64,000 nt of DNA from Diaporthe sp. PMI_573 (Eukaryota; Ascomycota; Sordariomycetes; Diaporthales; Diaporthaceae): positions 4,052,597 to 4,116,596 of the forward strand of contig JAJTUP010000001.1 in the NCBI GenBank assembly GCA_021399435.1. The letters run 5' to 3'. The notes under the pieces were generated by a model. The model was given only the letters and a program-made list of their open reading frames with translations. It did no database searches and was not told the DNA's origin. The translations under genes were made by a program, and so were the position numbers. Of the stretch, positions 1 through 11,161 are shown piece after piece (position 1 is the first letter of the stretch; every line of letters starts with the position of its first letter).

Positions 1-221
1 TACAAAGCGGATTTACATGGCAATATACAGTTTATGATGCTGTATTCGATTCGTGAGCTGCCGTCCGTGGTACGGACGGCGCTACTTTATTTGGGATACG
101 CTCGGAGTTGCAATTGAGGGTTCACGTCGCCAACGTTGGCTGCTAGCAGCTTATAAAATATGCTCTCGGAATTGGATGGGTGATGTCGATATGCGGGGAG
201 AGGGCTTCAGATACTAGATAC

Positions 222-524
222 CTAATTCATGTTACGCTTGTGTGCTGGTTGGATGAAATCCTGTCCGCAAAGACAAAATATTGAATCTAATCTACATGCT
301 TGCACTTGGCAAAATAATCGATCGGTAACCACATTGATGGCAAGGCTAAGCAAGTGACATGACTCGAGATACTGCTCTAGAGGTTGTAACTGCGAGGATG
401 CAGCCAACGCCTCAGCAGCTATGCGTAGGCGCTGCTCTTCCTCGCGCAGGCGTTGTTCATCTTTGCGCAAACGCGTTTGTTCTGCAAGTTGTAAGCGGAG
501 CTGGTGGAGTTCGTCCGCCATCAC
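222..524 (-). pseudogene. Truncated N-terminal fragment of a kinase-associated fungal protein
   Basis: The reading frame gives about 100 residues. It begins with a charged coiled-coil-like stretch rich in R, E and Q (roughly residues 5-40). A segment ending YLESCHLLSLAINVVTDR follows. From memory, this pair (an RLR/EEE helix followed by an EYL-ACH-LSLAI-VVTDR motif) is the usual start of a large fungal family that carries a protein-kinase or similar domain several hundred residues further on. Here the frame leaves that similarity directly after VVTDR and stops about 30 residues later. Nothing resembling the rest of the protein lies in the 220 bases left before the window edge. I read it as a truncated copy. 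It could instead be a genuine short protein or a first exon whose partner lies outside the window. Confidence 0.45.
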
Positions 525-624
525 GAGCGTTTTGTTGATGCTTTGAGATGTTACTAACGTAGTGTTTACAGAGGTGGTGACGACAAGGCCACGAAATGTG
601 CATGGACTCTGGACAGCTCACCCC

Positions 625-1461
625 AGCCGTGACTTTCGTCACGGTCATCACGTAAAGAGAAGATTCTGGAAAAACATTAGCAACTTAAAAAGAAAACTAG
701 AATGGATTTTTATAACACGTGATAATCGGACCGAGGATCACGCATCACTTCATGTCTTGTTTCAACCAAACAGCGCCACATATAGTTTCGATCTCTACGC
801 CCGAGGACGCTAGAGGCCCGGTTGCAAGTGAGCTCATCGGAAGCGAGTACTCACCATGTATCCATTGCAGCCGTAGCATATGGATTGGCTTGTTGTGACC
901 GGTGACGCACGGTGTGGACAGCCGACCGCGTACACAGTTCTTTATGGAAAGCAAATACCTGGTAGCTAAGGTATCGACGCTGGCTTGTTGTTTTGGGGTG
1001 AGCAGTTCCAGCCCTGTCGGAATGCATGAAATGAGCCCGGGCCACGATACTTCTGCCTGCTTCCTTTAAGTCCAACAGGAGGGCCAATCTTCATTGAAGC
1101 CAGTCTACTAGTAGGATCATTACTTGTAAGTGGGAATGTAGCCGGACAGTAGTCAACACAAGGCGAAGAAACATATGTCCGAAATACTGATGTTCATTAT
1201 TGAGCAGCCATGAATGACTAAGGATACGTCGTCGACGCGTCGAATCGAACTCGCGGATCTGTAACGGCACGGGCGCATAACTGCTGGATTTCAAGTTGCG
1301 GGGGCTTAGAATTGTGGTCTTTTGGCCAAGGCGTCTTTACGCAGCAGTCTTAGATCCATCTTAGGATCCAGAACGGTAAGCGAGATATTAACTCTACGGC
1401 ACCTATTACGTAGCAGAGGTTCCACTTCGATGGTACTCTATTCCATTTAAACTTAAGTAAG
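625..1461. other. Intergenic, no supported gene
   Basis: Short frames exist on both strands, but none has a recognisable motif, a sensible intron pattern or consistent codon use. I see no RNA gene here. Confidence 0.5.
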
Positions 1462-1777
1462 TATTAAAAACGGGCCACCAAGCCGAGCATAGGTGCGCGT
1501 TCTGCTGGACCCTCAGAGAGAGAGAGAACCTGCCGGAGGGCTCCAACGCGAAGAAAGAAGAGATAATAAAAAAGGGCCGGAAGGGCACAAAGGCGACAAC
1601 CGCCAGTAGTTTAATTCTAATTAGACAAAGTCACAGGTTTCAAGTTATAATAGAAGAAAATTAAGATAAATTATTGCTTCTACTTTCTAAAATAGTAAAA
1701 GCTTGTTAGGTACTTATAGTACCGACGGCCAAGAAAATTTATTATACTAGCTATATAAAATACTATACCTTGTAATA
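1462..1777 (-). repeat. Truncated, RIP-mutated LTR, related to the LTR at 58562-59382
   Basis: Read on the minus strand, this stretch aligns by eye with the first part of the long repeat at 58562-59382. Shared blocks include ATAGCTAGTA, GTCTAAT(T/C)AGAA, GCCCTTCC(G/A)GCCCTTTTT, TTATCTCTTCTT, CCAGCAGAAC and CACCTATGCT. The start corresponds to TGTTACGGGG of the other copy (here TATTACAAGG). Similarity ends near 1462, so this copy is truncated. Most differences are C-to-T or G-to-A, as expected from RIP. The internal side of the element would lie at higher coordinates, which is the AT-rich stretch 1778-2090. Confidence 0.6.
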
Positions 1778-2090
1778 TACCGTTCTTCGGCCCTTTATTT
1801 CCAAAAATAGAAGAGCCGATAAAATTCTACCCTAGTTATTCTAATTAATTCCCTCCTATTTATCTATAACATTTAATATACTAGTCTTGGGCAGTAACTT
1901 AGTTAATAGTATTCTAAGTACTATCTTTAAAATATTTCTAAATAATATATATCTACCTATAGAATTTAGGCCACAATATAGGCATTAAAACCTACTCTTT
2001 TATACTTTTTATAGATATATAATAATAAGTCTAAATATTATAAGCTTAGATCTAATTATAATATTTTATAGTGTTATTGCCTCTCCTCTT
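1778..2090 (-). other. AT-rich RIP'd stretch, probable retroelement remnant
   Basis: The sequence is strongly AT-rich with TA-containing stops in every frame. It abuts the truncated LTR on what would be the element's internal side. A purine-rich run (minus strand GGAAATAAAGGGCCGAAG) sits directly before the LTR and could be the old polypurine tract. No protein can be read. Confidence 0.4.
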
Positions 2091-2731
2091 ATCTCTTCAC
2101 CATTTAGCATGGGAGAACAAGGCTGGGATTCCAGGGATGTGAAGAAGGAAAACGGTAAACTGGGCACCAGAACTGAGATACCGTAAGTAATTTCTAGGAT
2201 ATCGCCCTTCAGCACTCTGAAGTGGGTGTTGGCCTGGCTTGTTGGCCCGGGTTGTTGACCCGGAATGGGGCGAATGGGGCGTGGAGGATCAATGCCAAGC
2301 AGGATCGCGCCAAGGGTGGCACTGCTCGAATTTGTGCCGGGTGCGTGGCGGCGCAGCAGCAGCTCAACACGTGCCCACATTTACGTGGAGATATCTGATC
2401 AAGGATATTGGGAGTGTTTAGAATATGCCGTATCTAACCCTAGGATATTCGTCGACATTGGGGACGACTTCCTCCCTTCTACAGGCTTGCCCTCCACGAA
2501 GCAGGATACACGCTTAGTCATGATGTCTTCTCCATGCACGTTCTTGGAACCGTTTATAGGGACCACAGATGGCTAGAGGCTCTGTCCACGTCCTGTAGTA
2601 CTTTCCGGCACAGATGTACGACGTGTCTAACCGCCCAATTCTCCTTCTCCTTTATACACGCTATCCCTTTTCATTTCTGGGAGGGCATCGAAGGTCGCCG
2701 CGATATCACCTCCAGGCGAGAAGGTCTCGAG

Positions 2732-3289
2732 ATGGCCAAGCGGAGCGGCGACAAACAGGAGATCGCTAAAGCAAAGGGCGCTCTGGACCAGCGACGACGC
2801 GGCCTGTACGACTTGCTTGTCATGGATGCCCGTGAGAAGTACTTTGCTACGGCAAACACCTTGAGGTCGGAAGGCGAATCGACTGCCCAGCTCCGGGACC
2901 GCTCCCGCCCCTCCAACAAGCGCTGCGAACTTGACAGGCTGGACATCGGTGGTCTGATGCTGCTGTGGACCGGCGAGGCAGGGTTCGGGAACCGCACAGG
3001 TGCCTCCAAGGTGCTTGTATTTGACCTCGAGGCAGAGGATCGTTCGGAAAAGGCCATGCTGTGGCTGCATCGCTCCGTGAGCAAGACGTGGACTCTCTTG
3101 GCCCTTGCGCCTCCCTCGCTACCGATCTCAGCACCACAAACAGCCAAGCAGAATGAACCACTCAAATATCTACTGCCAGTTGAGTTCCTCGATGCGGTCA
3201 AGGAAGTGCGCACCATTCCGGTAGAAAAAAACCCTCACGCTCCGAGGCCCCTCTTCCGCCACCCCACTGGAGGCTGCGTATCTCTTTAA
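2732..3289 (+). pseudogene. Unrecognised ORF, possibly a fragment of a FluG/DUF3435-like protein
   Basis: A frame open from 2534 to 3289 gives up to 251 residues; the most plausible ATG in it is at 2732 (MAKRSGDKQE). From there the protein has a basic, helix-forming region containing ALDQRRRGLYDLL and DAREKYFATANTLRSEG, then a less structured tail. The spacing of charged residues recalls the C-terminal helical part of fungal FluG/DUF3435 proteins, but no catalytic motif is present and I am not sure of the link. The end lies only 56 bases from the stop codon of the convergent isopropylmalate dehydrogenase gene. The overlapping minus-strand frames are serine/arginine-rich and look like shadows. 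It could be a real orphan gene or a decayed fragment. Confidence 0.3.
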
Positions 3290-3344
3290 TCCGTCGTGAT
3301 GTCCGAGAGACAGCCTCTGCCGTTGTCATGGGGTCTTCGACATC

Positions 3345-4830
3345 TCACGCCTTGAGAATCTTGACCAGCTCAGCAACGATGGCATCTCCTGCTTCTGCGG
3401 TGCCCGTGCTGCCGCCCATGTCCTTGGTTCTCAGCCCGGCGTCGATGGCGGCGCGGACCGCGTCCTCGACGATTTTAGCCTCGTGGGCGAGATTCAGAGA
3501 GTACCGGAACATCATGGCCACGGAAAGGATGGTGCCAATGGGATTCTGGAAATGATGTCAGCTCTGTACTTGCAGCGAATGGATAGGAATGGCCCAAAAC
3601 GGGGTCTTGACGCACGACAATCCCTTTCCCTGATATGTCCGGCGCGCTACCTGTCATCTGCGTTAGCGACTGATGTCTACATGAGGGCTCGAACAGGATA
3701 GGAGTCTCACCATGAATCGGTTCACAGATAGAAGGCACTGCAGAGCTCGGAATCCCGCAGAGACTCGCGCTTGGGAGGAGCCCTATGCTTCCAGCTATGG
3801 CGCTCGCCTCGTCGCTGAGAATATCCCCTGAAAACTCATTAGCTAAACCGCCTTCGAGGTGGACGAGGGGCCTCGCTCACCTGCCAAGTTGGGCGCTATT
3901 ATGACGCCATTCAGCTGCGTCGGGTTCTTGACCATAATCATGGCCGCGCTGTCAATAAGCTGATGCTCAACCTTCAGATCAGGGAACTCGTTTTTAAAGA
4001 CCTCCTCAACGACACGACGCCAGAGTCTGCTTGTCGCCAGCACGTTTGCCTTGTCTAGCGAGATAACCCGCGAGTCCCCCCTAGTCCTGGCCAGGTAGCC
4101 GCCCAGCCGCGCGATACGCTCGATTTCTGGTTTCGTGTAAACAGCAGTGTCGAACGCATTAAGCCCATCGTACTCTTTTCGCTCTCCGAAATACAGGCCT
4201 GAGGTTAACTCTCGGACTAACATCATGTCGGTGCCGCGGCAGACGGACGCCTTCAGGGGGGAGGACTCGACGAGGGCGTCGGACGCGAAGAAGCAGGGAC
4301 GGAGGTTTCCATAGGCGCACATCTCACTGCGTAGCTTTAGGAGGCCCTGCTCCGGGCGGACGGCGCCGGTGCCCCATTCAGGGCCGCCGATGGCGCCGAG
4401 GAGCACGGCGTCGGCGGCTTTGGCGGCGGCGAGGGCCTCGTCTGTGAGGGGGGTGCCGGTCTGGTCGATGGAGCACTGGGGAGAAACGTCGAGGTTAGCA
4501 AGAGACTTCTCTCGTGGATGTCTTTGGGCCCGTGTGATCCGTCGTCGGGGGACGACTTACCCCTCCGAGCAGGTGGTCCTGCAGATTGAATTTGCCAGCA
4601 GTTGGGCTCAGCTCCTCGACCGTCTTGATAACCTGAATCCTGCGTCAGACGTGCTCAACTGCAGGTCGCAAATACTAGACTCGTACCTTGAGTGCCTCAG
4701 CAACAACCTGTCAAATAACCAAAGTCAGCCTCTCTCCAGCCAGAGTTAAGGGTGGGAAAGCTCGGGGGTAGTGAGTCACCTCTGGGCCACAGTGGTCGCC
4801 CGCAAAAACAACAATGTTGTGTTCCGCCAT
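3345..4830 (-). CDS. 3-isopropylmalate dehydrogenase (leucine biosynthesis)
   Basis: The product oxidatively decarboxylates 3-isopropylmalate to 2-oxoisocaproate with NAD+, the third step specific to leucine synthesis (LEU2 family; fungi often hold two paralogues, and I cannot say which this is). The start is ATG at 4830 ([17 protein letters not shown]). Short introns follow, two of them tightly spaced near the N-terminus. Family blocks read in order: [118 protein letters not shown] and [15 protein letters not shown]. The C-terminus is ELVKILKA with the stop at 3345. Every exon junction I checked restores frame with GT-AG. Substrate-binding arginines and the catalytic lysine and aspartate blocks are present, so the gene looks functional. 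A zinc- and P450-rich neighbourhood gives no operon-like context. Confidence 0.93.
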
Positions 4831-5699
4831 GGTTGCAATACTTGTCCCACGGAGTTCGTCCAAAGAAGGGTCCGTCTTGTGTGACGAAGCACGAGAATGA
4901 GTCGAAGACGAGGTGGGAGGCGGGAGGTCCGACGGAGAAAGTCAGAGTTATGACGAAGGAGGCTTGCGTTTTTCAAAGACGGACGTGTTCGTCTCCTGTA
5001 TCGGCAAAAACAGGCACGTGATAGTGACCGTTCTGAGCGGGAGTTTGCGCGTTTATAGTAAGACGAGCCAGCGACCAGGCCGCTTTGCGGCCGGGAAAAA
5101 GAAGGATCACGTGAGCGTTCCCCAAAATTCAGCCGAGGTTTCCACGCGCGTTTAATTTTGCCGCTGGCAGATGACGCGCTGCTATGGGTCCCCTGTGCGG
5201 GGGCCGATTTCGGGGGAAACCGGTCACGTGCCTGACCTTTTCTTCTTTTCCAAAAACATCAACAACACGAAGCTACGAAATAAGCTGTTTTATTCGACCT
5301 GCAAATCTCCCCGTGAGATAACAGAATTTCCCTTTTCCGGCCCGGATCGCCGTGCCACCTGCATATTCTGCAAATTCCGAAGGCAGGCGCAGCGATCAAA
5401 GCCGCTCGAGCAGCCGGCCACGAGGGCTCCTGTCGGTAGGACTTCTCCATACGTACGGTAATGGGGTAATGACTTCTAAGTTCGTAGGCTGGCGCAGCGC
5501 TAAACCATACCTGCCCACTTAAGTAACCCTGCAAGGTTACTATTGGAACTAGGTTAAGACGCAGTCGCCTGCCGCTATTCTTGTCACCTGTGTAATGACG
5601 TCTCCCCCCCAAAGGCCTTGCGAAAACCCGGTTGGCGCCGCCAGGAGCAGTTGCAAGGAGGCACACTTTCGCTGTACATTAACGGCACGGTCAACAAAA
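4831..5699. other. Upstream region of the dehydrogenase gene, no supported gene
   Basis: This GC-rich stretch would hold the promoter of the minus-strand dehydrogenase gene. It contains several CACGTG or CACGTGA sites (near 5015, 5109 and 5226), which could bind bHLH regulators. The 135-residue minus-strand frame at 5259-5666 has no motif and is not called. Confidence 0.4.
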
Positions 5700-7120
5700 A
5701 TAGGCCACGTCAGAATAAGACATGTCTTCCCACCTTACAAGATATTCTATATTACTGCCACAAAGCGAATAACGGGTTTATATAGTTTGTTTACAGAATT
5801 AACCTTAGTTTTCGGGAAACAATAAATAATATACATTTCTTACCCCTCCTTGGTATAAGGTTAAAAGACCTATTATTATGTTTTCCAACTAATTTTATTT
5901 AACTGTGTGTACTCTGCTACCATGTATGTTTAGAAGCCATTATACTAGTTGGCTTGGTAGACCTTGTCAAGCCATCTGCTTAACCTATCTGACTTCTTTC
6001 GTTTTATTGGCTTTCTGTTATCAATCTTTAATCTGATAGCTAAAAGGTCCTCAATCTATTGAGAATAGATCTTATAGGTTCTCAGTATACTGATGAATAT
6101 ATCTATTCTTATCGATATTGTTAATAGGTTCTTATCGTGGCACTCTAATGTAAAGGCTGCCCTTGCTTTAAGGTAGACTTGCTTATTGTAGTTAAAGTCT
6201 ATTTTTGTGGCTGTTTCTAGCAAGGCTGTCAGAATATATATCTATATAGTGGAGCGTGGTTAACTTACCTGGTTTAGGGTTTTAGACGCGTGTACTGGGT
6301 TGACTTGTATTGTGGTGTTGGTTTTAGCTAAATGATTGTTTTTGAATAGTCTTGAGGGACAAGTCTGTAAACCGATCCGGATCCTTCTGGGACAGGGCGG
6401 CTTTTATGGTCCATTTCGGGCAAGTTATGTTCGTGTGCCTGAGTCACATGGCAAAGGCACTTTGACGGTGCTTGACGGCGTCTGACTAGAGCTTGTATCT
6501 CGCGATAGCTTCAACCTTGACGGGCCGGTCCATTTCAAGGTTGAGAGCTTGTCAACAGCGCCGGCACAAATAGCGGCAGAGGCTAGGCACGGCTCACCAC
6601 TAAGACTTATAGTGCGAAGTAGTGGCATCTAACAGAGCACTGGTTTGTAGAAGATTGGAAAGTTACCGTTTAAAGCCTTGCATAGCGAATCTTACTGTTA
6701 TCGTCGATAAGACACATTGTTCCTTGTCCTTATAGGACACTTATTGCCGTTCCAGCTTAGTAGAGGAACTCAAAGAATACAAATAGTCCATACATTTCTT
6801 ACAAAGGATCGGTTAAATGATATTGCCATATATGCTTTTAAAGAGACTTCTAGGCCGCTTTCCAAGCCAACCCCTACCCGACAAAGCCCGGTTAAGCAAG
6901 GTCTTAAACTTAACTTTTTTTACTCTTTACTTTCTTTTACTATACTAAGTTATCTTCGCTCTTATGCTTACGCTTGCTTTAAAAACTCGCCGTCTGTAAT
7001 GTAATAGCCGCCGAGATATCGTTATAAATAACTAAATAATATAGGATCTAGCAGTCTCGGTCCTGGATCTGCTATCTCGGTGCCCCATTTCTATTGCATT
7101 CCGGGCACGGAAATAGCAAT
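5700..7120. other. AT-rich RIP'd stretch, decayed repeat
   Basis: The sequence is TA-rich and full of stop codons on both strands, with short less-mutated islands (for example 6420-6630). On the minus strand around 6000-6250 a lysine/arginine-rich peptide can be read discontinuously, but I cannot assign it to a transposon class. Confidence 0.4.
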
Positions 7121-7853
7121 AAATGCAGATGGCTTTTAGTAAAGTAGTCAGCTACCTTGGAAAACATCTTATTATAAACCAGGCACCGAGCAATTTCGTG
7201 TGCCTCCTGTCCAAAGACCACCCCTATCTTGCCATGTGCGGCCGCGCAATAAAGCTACCAGCCCTTGCGATTAACTATGCGGGGCACATTAGCTGCCCCT
7301 TGCCAGAAACTCGCTGGGCAGGAGAATGGCGCGTCGAATGTATCAGAATGCTTTCTCCTATAGTGATTTCCCTCGTTTGCAACCTTGTGTCCACATAAAA
7401 GGCAGTTGAATATTATTGGTGGTGGAGTTGGAGCTTGATCAGGCCTGCTGTGGGACAGCGCCATATGGCTACACTACTCAGACAAGTTGTAAATAAGAGG
7501 GGCTTCTATGCATAGACGACTGCATTCTGGATATGGCAGCGGTATCTTGAAATCCGAGTGGTGGCAACGCGACGTATGTATTGACAATCCCTGTCTCGAC
7601 TGGAATGGTTTCTCCAGACAGAAAAAATACTTAATGACCACCATTGGTCTGCGTTTGGGTACATTCTCGAGTCCATAATAACACTCAATATGGGTTACCC
7701 ACAGAGCTCAAGAAACCCACCGAAAGACGCGGGCATGCTCTTGAAGAAGCAACAGCTTATTCTGCAACCCTACACAGGATTGGTCATGATGCAAGCGCAA
7801 ACCTGGACCCCTTGGTTGCCCAGTTTGCATATTCCTCACTACCTGCGACAACG

Positions 7854-9039
7854 ATGGGTTCAACAGCAACAAGATGCGGTATCATCACCGACAGCAGAGG
7901 TTCTTTGATATCGTCCGCAACTCTTCCAGTGCCAAGATGTTCACCAAATGGCGTGCTGGTCAAGGTTCACGCCGTAGCGTTGAACCCAGTCGATTGCAAG
8001 ATGCCTCCAGCGATTGCAAAAGAGAGCCTCGTTGCTGGCAATGATTTCGCTGGCAAGATTGTTGAGATCGGCAGCGAGGTGCACTTGATCAGTCGTCCAG
8101 GGTGTGCCCCATGGAAGGTGGGAGACCGTGTATGCGGAGCGGTGTTGGGCTGCAATCCGAAGAAGCCAACGAGCGGTTCCTTTGCCGATCTGATCGAGGC
8201 CGACCCGGTCACGATGGCTAGATTACCTGATCGCTGGGGCTGGGAAGAAGGGGCGGCTCTTGGGGGATGCTGTGTTGGCGCTGTCGGTCTGGCATTGTTT
8301 CGGAATTTGAACCTCAAGCTTCCCGCAGTGGGCGGAGCGACGGCAGAGGGTACAGCGGCAGCAGAACAGCGCGGCGTGGTTCTAGTCTATGGCGGCAGCA
8401 CGGCATGCGGCACCGCAGCCCTGCAGCTCTTGAAACTGTAGGTACGCGCTCAAGCGCATCGCCACGATAGTCAAAATGCCTCTGACAAGCCGTGATAGAA
8501 CCGGGTATCCTGCCATTGCGATCTGTTCGCCCCACAGCTTCGGGCTCGCGAAACGTTACGGAGCCACGCAGTGCTTCGATTATCGTTCGCCCGGATGCGT
8601 GAAGGAAATTGCAGTATACACAAAACGCGCACTAGCGTATGCTATCGACTGCGTGGCGACTGTTCAGTCAGCAAAGCTATGCTACGAGGCTATCGGCCGG
8701 GCTGGAGGTCACTATGTCGGACTCAATCCTGTCCCAACTGAAGTTCGGAACTCAAGAAGGGCCGTGAAGGGCAGCTGGGCCGTCGGGCCGTCTGCTTCGG
8801 GCGAGGAGGTGGATCTTGGAGGCGGCTTAACATTTCCGCCCGACGCAGAGGCTCGGTCGCTGGCGTTGGAGGTGTTCGCACAGGTGGAGCTTTGGGCCGA
8901 GAAAGACCTGCTCAAAAACCACCCTGTTCGTGCCCTGGAAGTGGGAGACAACTGGATGATTTCCGTTCTGGAGGGATTGAAGAAGCTGCAAAAAGGTGAA
9001 GTTAGTGGCGAGAAGCTTGTTGTCCAAATAGCGGCATAG
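7854..9039 (+). CDS. Trans-acting enoyl reductase (zinc-type alcohol dehydrogenase fold)
   Basis: This medium-chain dehydrogenase/reductase belongs to the LovC/ApdC/CcsC/TenC class, which reduces the enoyl intermediate of partner polyketide synthases lacking an active ER domain, using NADPH. Exon 1 is 7854-8437, intron 8438-8498, exon 2 8499-9039, giving 374 residues, the usual family length. The start MGSTATRCGI was chosen because the GroES-like core follows immediately: VKVHAVALNPVDCK, VAGNDFAGKIVEIG, WKVGDRVCGAV, SGSFADL. The Rossmann part shows LVYGGSTACGTAALQLLKL, AICSPHSFGLAKRYGA, FDY, YAIDCVAT and GGHYVGL. The catalytic-zinc cysteine and histidine residues of true alcohol dehydrogenases are missing, as in the family. 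The C-terminus is EVSGEKLVVQIAA. No polyketide synthase lies within the window, so the partner is elsewhere or absent. An alternative name is a ToxD-like oxidoreductase. Confidence 0.88.
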
Positions 9040-9603
9040 GTGATGTCGTTTTAGAGAGCTCTCGATGCATCATTGAACCACTGCAGGGTATGTGGTAACA
9101 GCCTGCGCAAAATCCTCGAGTATGCGCGCGGTCTAATGTTGATGTTTGGAGCTTGATAGTGAGAACCGCAAATGTAGCATGTATTCTTTACCGTCTCATC
9201 TTGATTCAGCGGCTGTGGTAATATCGGGTCATGCTTAATGGCTTGCATCTGTTCAAGAGTGTCTATTTCAGGGGCCGAGATGGGGTCGAGGTCGTCCGCC
9301 CTGGAAGACTGCCGATTGGTAAAGGTGGCCCCCTATTGTAACCGAATTGCGGCTGTCCATGCAGCTGTCAGCTGCACTATGACCTGCTACGAGCCGCACC
9401 CGCCCTTGACCTTAGGCCCCCACCCCTGTCCCTTGTCAGCTCTTCGGCCGAGAACGCCCCTCTGGCTGGTCCCTTTGTGACACCGTCACTTGTCCCTTGG
9501 GAGTGGCTTAGCTTTCCTCACTTCGCCTTGTGGAAACCATGGTGGCCGACGCGCTCCAAGCTTCTCCAACAGCATCTCTATTGTCTCCGTCCCGACAGCA
9601 GGA

Positions 9604-10495
9604 ATGGATAATCTGACCCAGCTCGCGACCGGTGCGTGTGCTGCCTCCTACCCCTACCATCAACTCTTCGTCCCCAACGACATGGCACTGAGTTGCTCCT
9701 CGCTACGTGCTGCTGGATACTGACTTCGACCCTTTCTGCGCATAGACGTCTCCTGGTCTTCCCTCCCGACCGAGTGGCTCCTGGCTGAGCTCGCAAAGCG
9801 CGATGATGTTGCCGACGCAAAGCCTGAGTGTGGCTCGGGCAAGAAGGGCTCCTACGACACCTTCATGCACGTCGCTGCCTTGGTCTTGATCCTGGCACTG
9901 AGCACAATATGTACATATCCAATTCTGCTCCTCCACCGCCGGCTCCGACTTGGTGATTGTCGCTGACCAGCCTGGCTTGACAGCTTGCGGGTTTCCTCTG
10001 ATATCCAGCCACTCCCGCAGCCGACGTTCCAACAGCATCGTCTTCTACTCCCAACACTTCGGCACCGGCGTCCTGATCGCGACCGCATTCGTCCACCTCC
10101 TCCCGACTGCCTTTCAGTCCCTCACCGACCCTTGTCTTCCATACTTCTTCAGCAAGGGCTACAAGCCCCTCCCGGGATTTATAGCCATGTTTTCAGCGAT
10201 GGTCGTGGTGGCAATCGAGTCTTACCTAACAACGCGGGGTGCTAGACATTCCCACTCACATATGTGGGAAGGTGACGAGAGCGATGACGAGCACGCAGCC
10301 CATCCTGGGCCGAGTGGAGGTATCCTGGCAGCTAGGCGCGGGTTGAACAGGCCTACCAACATTGCCTTGGAGGACCTGGGCGCTTCCGAGGGGCTCATGG
10401 CTGGCGCATCCCCGCTTCCGGAATCGACGCCAACGTTGCAAATAAACGGGAAGAGCAATGGCGAGGCCGACGAGTCGAGAGGGGGGAGAGCGCGG

Positions 10496-10526
<31 letters not shown>

Positions 10527-11161
10527 TGGATCGGGAATCGATGGACCTAGAGCTGAACATGGACGAGCTCTCGACAGTGCCCCTCGATGGCGGCAACTCA
10601 AGATCCTTGATGAAGCCCGGCTCCTCTTCGAATATGCCGACAGTGCCTCATATGCCAAATCCGGAAGAGCAGAGGCGTCTGATGCTGCAGTGTCTGCTCC
10701 TCGAGGCCGGCATTCTTTTCCACAGCGTCTTCATTGGGATGGCCATATCTGTCGCCACGGGCCCCCCATTCGTGGTGTTTCTTGTGGCCATTGCCTTCCA
10801 TCAAACATTCGAGGGCCTTGCGCTCGGCTCGAGGATAGCGGGCCTACACCTTCCCAAATTATCGTATAGACCCTGGCTCATGGTCCTCGCCTACGGCACG
10901 ACAACTCCAATCGGCCAGGCCATCGGACTTATCGTGCATAACTTCTACGACCCGATGAGCCAGACGGGCTTGCTCATGGTCGGCTTCATGAACGCCATCT
11001 CTAGCGGTCTGCTGCTTTTTGCGGGGCTGGTGCAGCTCCTGGCGGAGGACTTCTTGACAGATAAGAGCTACAAGACCCTGCATGGGCGTAGAAGAGTCAA
11101 TGCCTTCGTGGCAGTGGTAGGAGGTGCTCTGCTGATGGCACTCGTTGGCGCATTTGCATGA
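9604..11161 (+). CDS. ZIP-family zinc transporter, plasma-membrane type
   Basis: The protein imports Zn2+ (possibly Fe2+) across the plasma membrane, similar in design to yeast Zrt1/Zrt2 and Aspergillus Zrt proteins. Exons are 9604-9631, 9746-9910 and 9984-11161, in frame, giving 456 residues. The first exon codes for only nine residues plus one base. Membrane segments can be seen at TFMHVAALVLILALSTISCGFPLI, FGTGVLIATAFVHLLPTAF, PGFIAMFSAMVVVAIE, then after a long loop HSVFIGMAISVA, VVFLVAIAFHQTFEGLALG, PWLMVLAYGTTTPIGQAIGL, GFMNAISSGLLLFAGLVQL and AFVAVVGGALLMALVGAFA. The metal-pathway motifs HSVFIG and HQTFEG of helices IV and V are intact. The cytoplasmic loop has a histidine cluster (HSHSH) and a run of nine aspartates around 10500-10530 coded mostly by GAC repeats. 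Such genes are usually induced by zinc shortage; I did not identify a binding site. Confidence 0.92.

Noticed and set aside
1225..1290. Possible tRNA T-arm (GTTCGATTC on the minus strand)
   Set aside because: No pairing acceptor or anticodon stem could be drawn.
2671..3216. 181-codon minus-strand serine/arginine-rich frame
   Set aside because: Overlaps a better plus-strand frame and has shadow-like composition with no motif.
5259..5666. 135-codon minus-strand frame upstream of the dehydrogenase
   Set aside because: No homology-like motif, lies in a promoter-like stretch, and no consistent splice pattern.
7255..7464. C2H2-like peptide CLLCGHKVANEGNHYRRKH
   Set aside because: Single isolated motif at the border of a RIP'd stretch with no further domain; spacing is not that of a standard finger.
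3345..11161. Reading the dehydrogenase, enoyl reductase and transporter as one biosynthetic cluster
   Set aside because: They are separated by a 1.4-kb RIP'd stretch and share no backbone enzyme or regulator.
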